From Methanoculleus sp. UBA77 (GTDB lineage Archaea; Halobacteriota; Methanomicrobia; Methanomicrobiales; Methanoculleaceae), in the NCBI GenBank assembly GCA_002499455.1, contig DALN01000176.1, positions 2,669-9,752 on the forward strand: a DNA stretch of 7,084 nt, written 5' to 3'. The translations under genes were made by a program, and so were the position numbers. The notes under the pieces are model-generated. The model ran no database searches, was not told the DNA's origin, and was given only the letters and a program-made list of their open reading frames with translations. Shown here piece after piece: positions 5,940 through 7,084 of the stretch. Every line of letters begins with the position of its first letter. Position 1 is the first letter of the stretch.

Positions 5940-7084
5940 ATGAGGGTCTTCTTCATAGGATTCGGACAGGCTGGGGGCAAAATTGTCGACATGTTCATCG
6001 AACAGGACAAACGAATGCAGACCCAGAATTTCAGAGGTATCGCAGTAAACACGGCACGAACTGACCTGATGGGGCTTAAAAATATTGAACTTAAAGACCG
6101 GCTCCTGATCGGACAGACGGTGGTCAAAGGCCACGGTGTCGGAACAGATAACGTAACCGGGGCACGGGTGACTGCTGATGAGATAGATGCCATCATCAAC
6201 GCAATCGACTCGAGGGGTACGCACGATATCGATGCCTTCGTCATCGTTGCCGGTCTCGGCGGTGGAACGGGTTCCGGGGGCTCGCCGGTCCTCGCCCGGC
6301 ACTTGAAGCGCATCTACCGGGAACCGGTCTACGCGATCGGCATCCTGCCCGCTCCCGAGGAGGGCCGGCTCTATTCGTATAATGCAGCCCGGTCCCTGAG
6401 CACCCTGGTGAACGAGGCGGATAACACCTTCATCTTCGATAACAGTGCCTGGAAGAATGAGGGTGAGAGCGTCAAAGACGCCTACAACCGGCTGAACGAT
6501 GAGATTGTGCGGCGGTTCGGTGTGCTCTTCCGCGCAGGCGAGGTCGGCAAGGCAGGCGTCGGCGAGATGGTCGTCGACTCGAGCGAGGTCATCAACACCC
6601 TGCGTGGCGGCGGCATCAGCACCGTCGGATACGCTATCAGCGAGAAAGTAAGCCCCCGTACGAAGCAGAATCAGGGATTCCTTTCGGGCCTGCGGCGGAA
6701 GAAGGAGAAGACGGAGGAGGTCCTGACCGGGGAGGACAAGTCGGCGAAGATCATCGCCCTCGTCAGGCGGGCCATGCTCGGCCGTCTCACCCTGCCGTGC
6801 GATTATTCGACGGCGGAGCGGGGGCTTGTCCTCCTGGCGGGGCCGCCTGACGAGATGGACCGGAAGGGTGTCGAGAAGTCGAAGAGCTGGGTTGAGGAGA
6901 ACATCGCCGGCGTCGAGGTCCGTGGCGGGGATTACCCGGTGCAGAGCGACTACGTCGCCGCGGTGGTGGTCCTTGCAACGATCGGGAACGCTCCCCGGAT
7001 CACCGAACTTCTCGAGATCGCAAAGGCCACGAAGGAAGATGTCCTCAAGTCGAAAGAGAAGCGCTCGACCATGTTCGATGACGG
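5940..7084 (+). CDS. cetZ: CetZ-like tubulin/FtsZ-family GTPase (3' end cut by window edge)
   Basis: GTP-binding cytoskeletal protein of the tubulin/FtsZ superfamily; the features fit the archaeal CetZ group rather than cell-division FtsZ. 381 residues are visible without a stop. The N-terminus FIGFGQAGGKIVD (5-17) is the first nucleotide loop; VNTARTDLMGL (36-46) and GHGVGTDNVTGARV (64-77) follow. The tubulin signature GLGGGTGSGG is at 105-114, PAPEEGRLYSYNAARSL at 137-153, and NEADNTFIFDNSAW at 158-171. The T7-loop region GEMVVDSSEVINTL (208-221) has acidic D213 and E216, while the asparagine of the FtsZ NxDxxD motif is replaced by V211. A charged lysine-rich insert (RRKKEKTEEVLTGEDK, 252-267) lies between the two domains. 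Family members are usually near 350-400 residues, so little should be missing. The ATG at 5940 is supported by the SD GAGGGTG. The gene is divergent from the glycan operon. In haloarchaea CetZ proteins affect cell shape; the role here is not known. Confidence 0.9.
   Translation, partial: MRVFFIGFGQAGGKIVDMFIEQDKRMQTQNFRGIAVNTARTDLMGLKNIELKDRLLIGQTVVKGHGVGTDNVTGARVTADEIDAIINAIDSRGTHDIDAFVIVAGLGGGTGSGGSPVLARHLKRIYREPVYAIGILPAPEEGRLYSYNAARSLSTLVNEADNTFIFDNSAWKNEGESVKDAYNRLNDEIVRRFGVLFRAGEVGKAGVGEMVVDSSEVINTLRGGGISTVGYAISEKVSPRTKQNQGFLSGLRRKKEKTEEVLTGEDKSAKIIALVRRAMLGRLTLPCDYSTAERGLVLLAGPPDEMDRKGVEKSKSWVEENIAGVEVRGGDYPVQSDYVAAVVVLATIGNAPRITELLEIAKATKEDVLKSKEKRSTMFDD

Noticed and set aside
5909..6313. 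Two overlapping minus-strand frames opposite the cetZ-like start
   Set aside because: Both are antisense to conserved GTPase motifs, and neither has a recognisable domain or a promoter.

Overview
The window reads as a chromosomal segment of a GC-rich methanogenic euryarchaeon, most likely of the Methanomicrobiales (Methanoculleus-like). The evidence is archaeal-type ribosomal proteins (L7Ae, S28e, L24e) in the usual euryarchaeal order, a CetZ-type tubulin homologue, TATA-type promoters in short AT-rich gaps, and Shine-Dalgarno (SD) sites resembling GGAGGTGA. The genus is an inference from overall character, not from a search.

Layout. Positions 1-741 (minus strand) hold a tight ribosomal-protein operon transcribed leftward: rpl7ae, rps28e, rpl24e. 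The last gene runs off the left edge; in related genomes ndk and infB often follow. Its promoter and a leader of roughly 70 nt lie at about 742-848. The leader contains a hairpin with tandem G.A/A.G pairs next to the SD, a possible L7Ae autoregulatory site. Positions 923-5824 (minus strand) hold a four-gene operon whose genes all overlap by 8 to 17 bp. In transcription order these are an FAD-dependent amine-oxidase-like oxidoreductase, a soluble family 2 glycosyltransferase of the dolichyl-phosphate-sugar-synthase type, a UPF0104/LPG-synthase-TM-like membrane protein, and a large DUF2298 ('YYY') polytopic membrane protein. Positions 5825-5939 are an AT-rich divergent promoter region. From 5940 to the right edge (plus strand) lies a CetZ-like tubulin/FtsZ-family gene, truncated by the window end.

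How they fit together. The three genes at the left are ordinary translation machinery. The four-gene operon looks like an uncharacterised envelope glycan or glycolipid pathway. The GT2 enzyme would charge a polyprenyl phosphate with a sugar, the UPF0104 protein could move or handle the lipid, the DUF2298 protein would be a GT-C-like membrane transferase, and the flavoenzyme would modify a sugar or lipid. This is inference from family membership and translational coupling; no single product can be named. Whether the divergent CetZ gene is functionally connected cannot be told from the sequence. No mobile element, CRISPR array, tRNA or rRNA was seen, and no gene-free stretch exceeds 300 bases.
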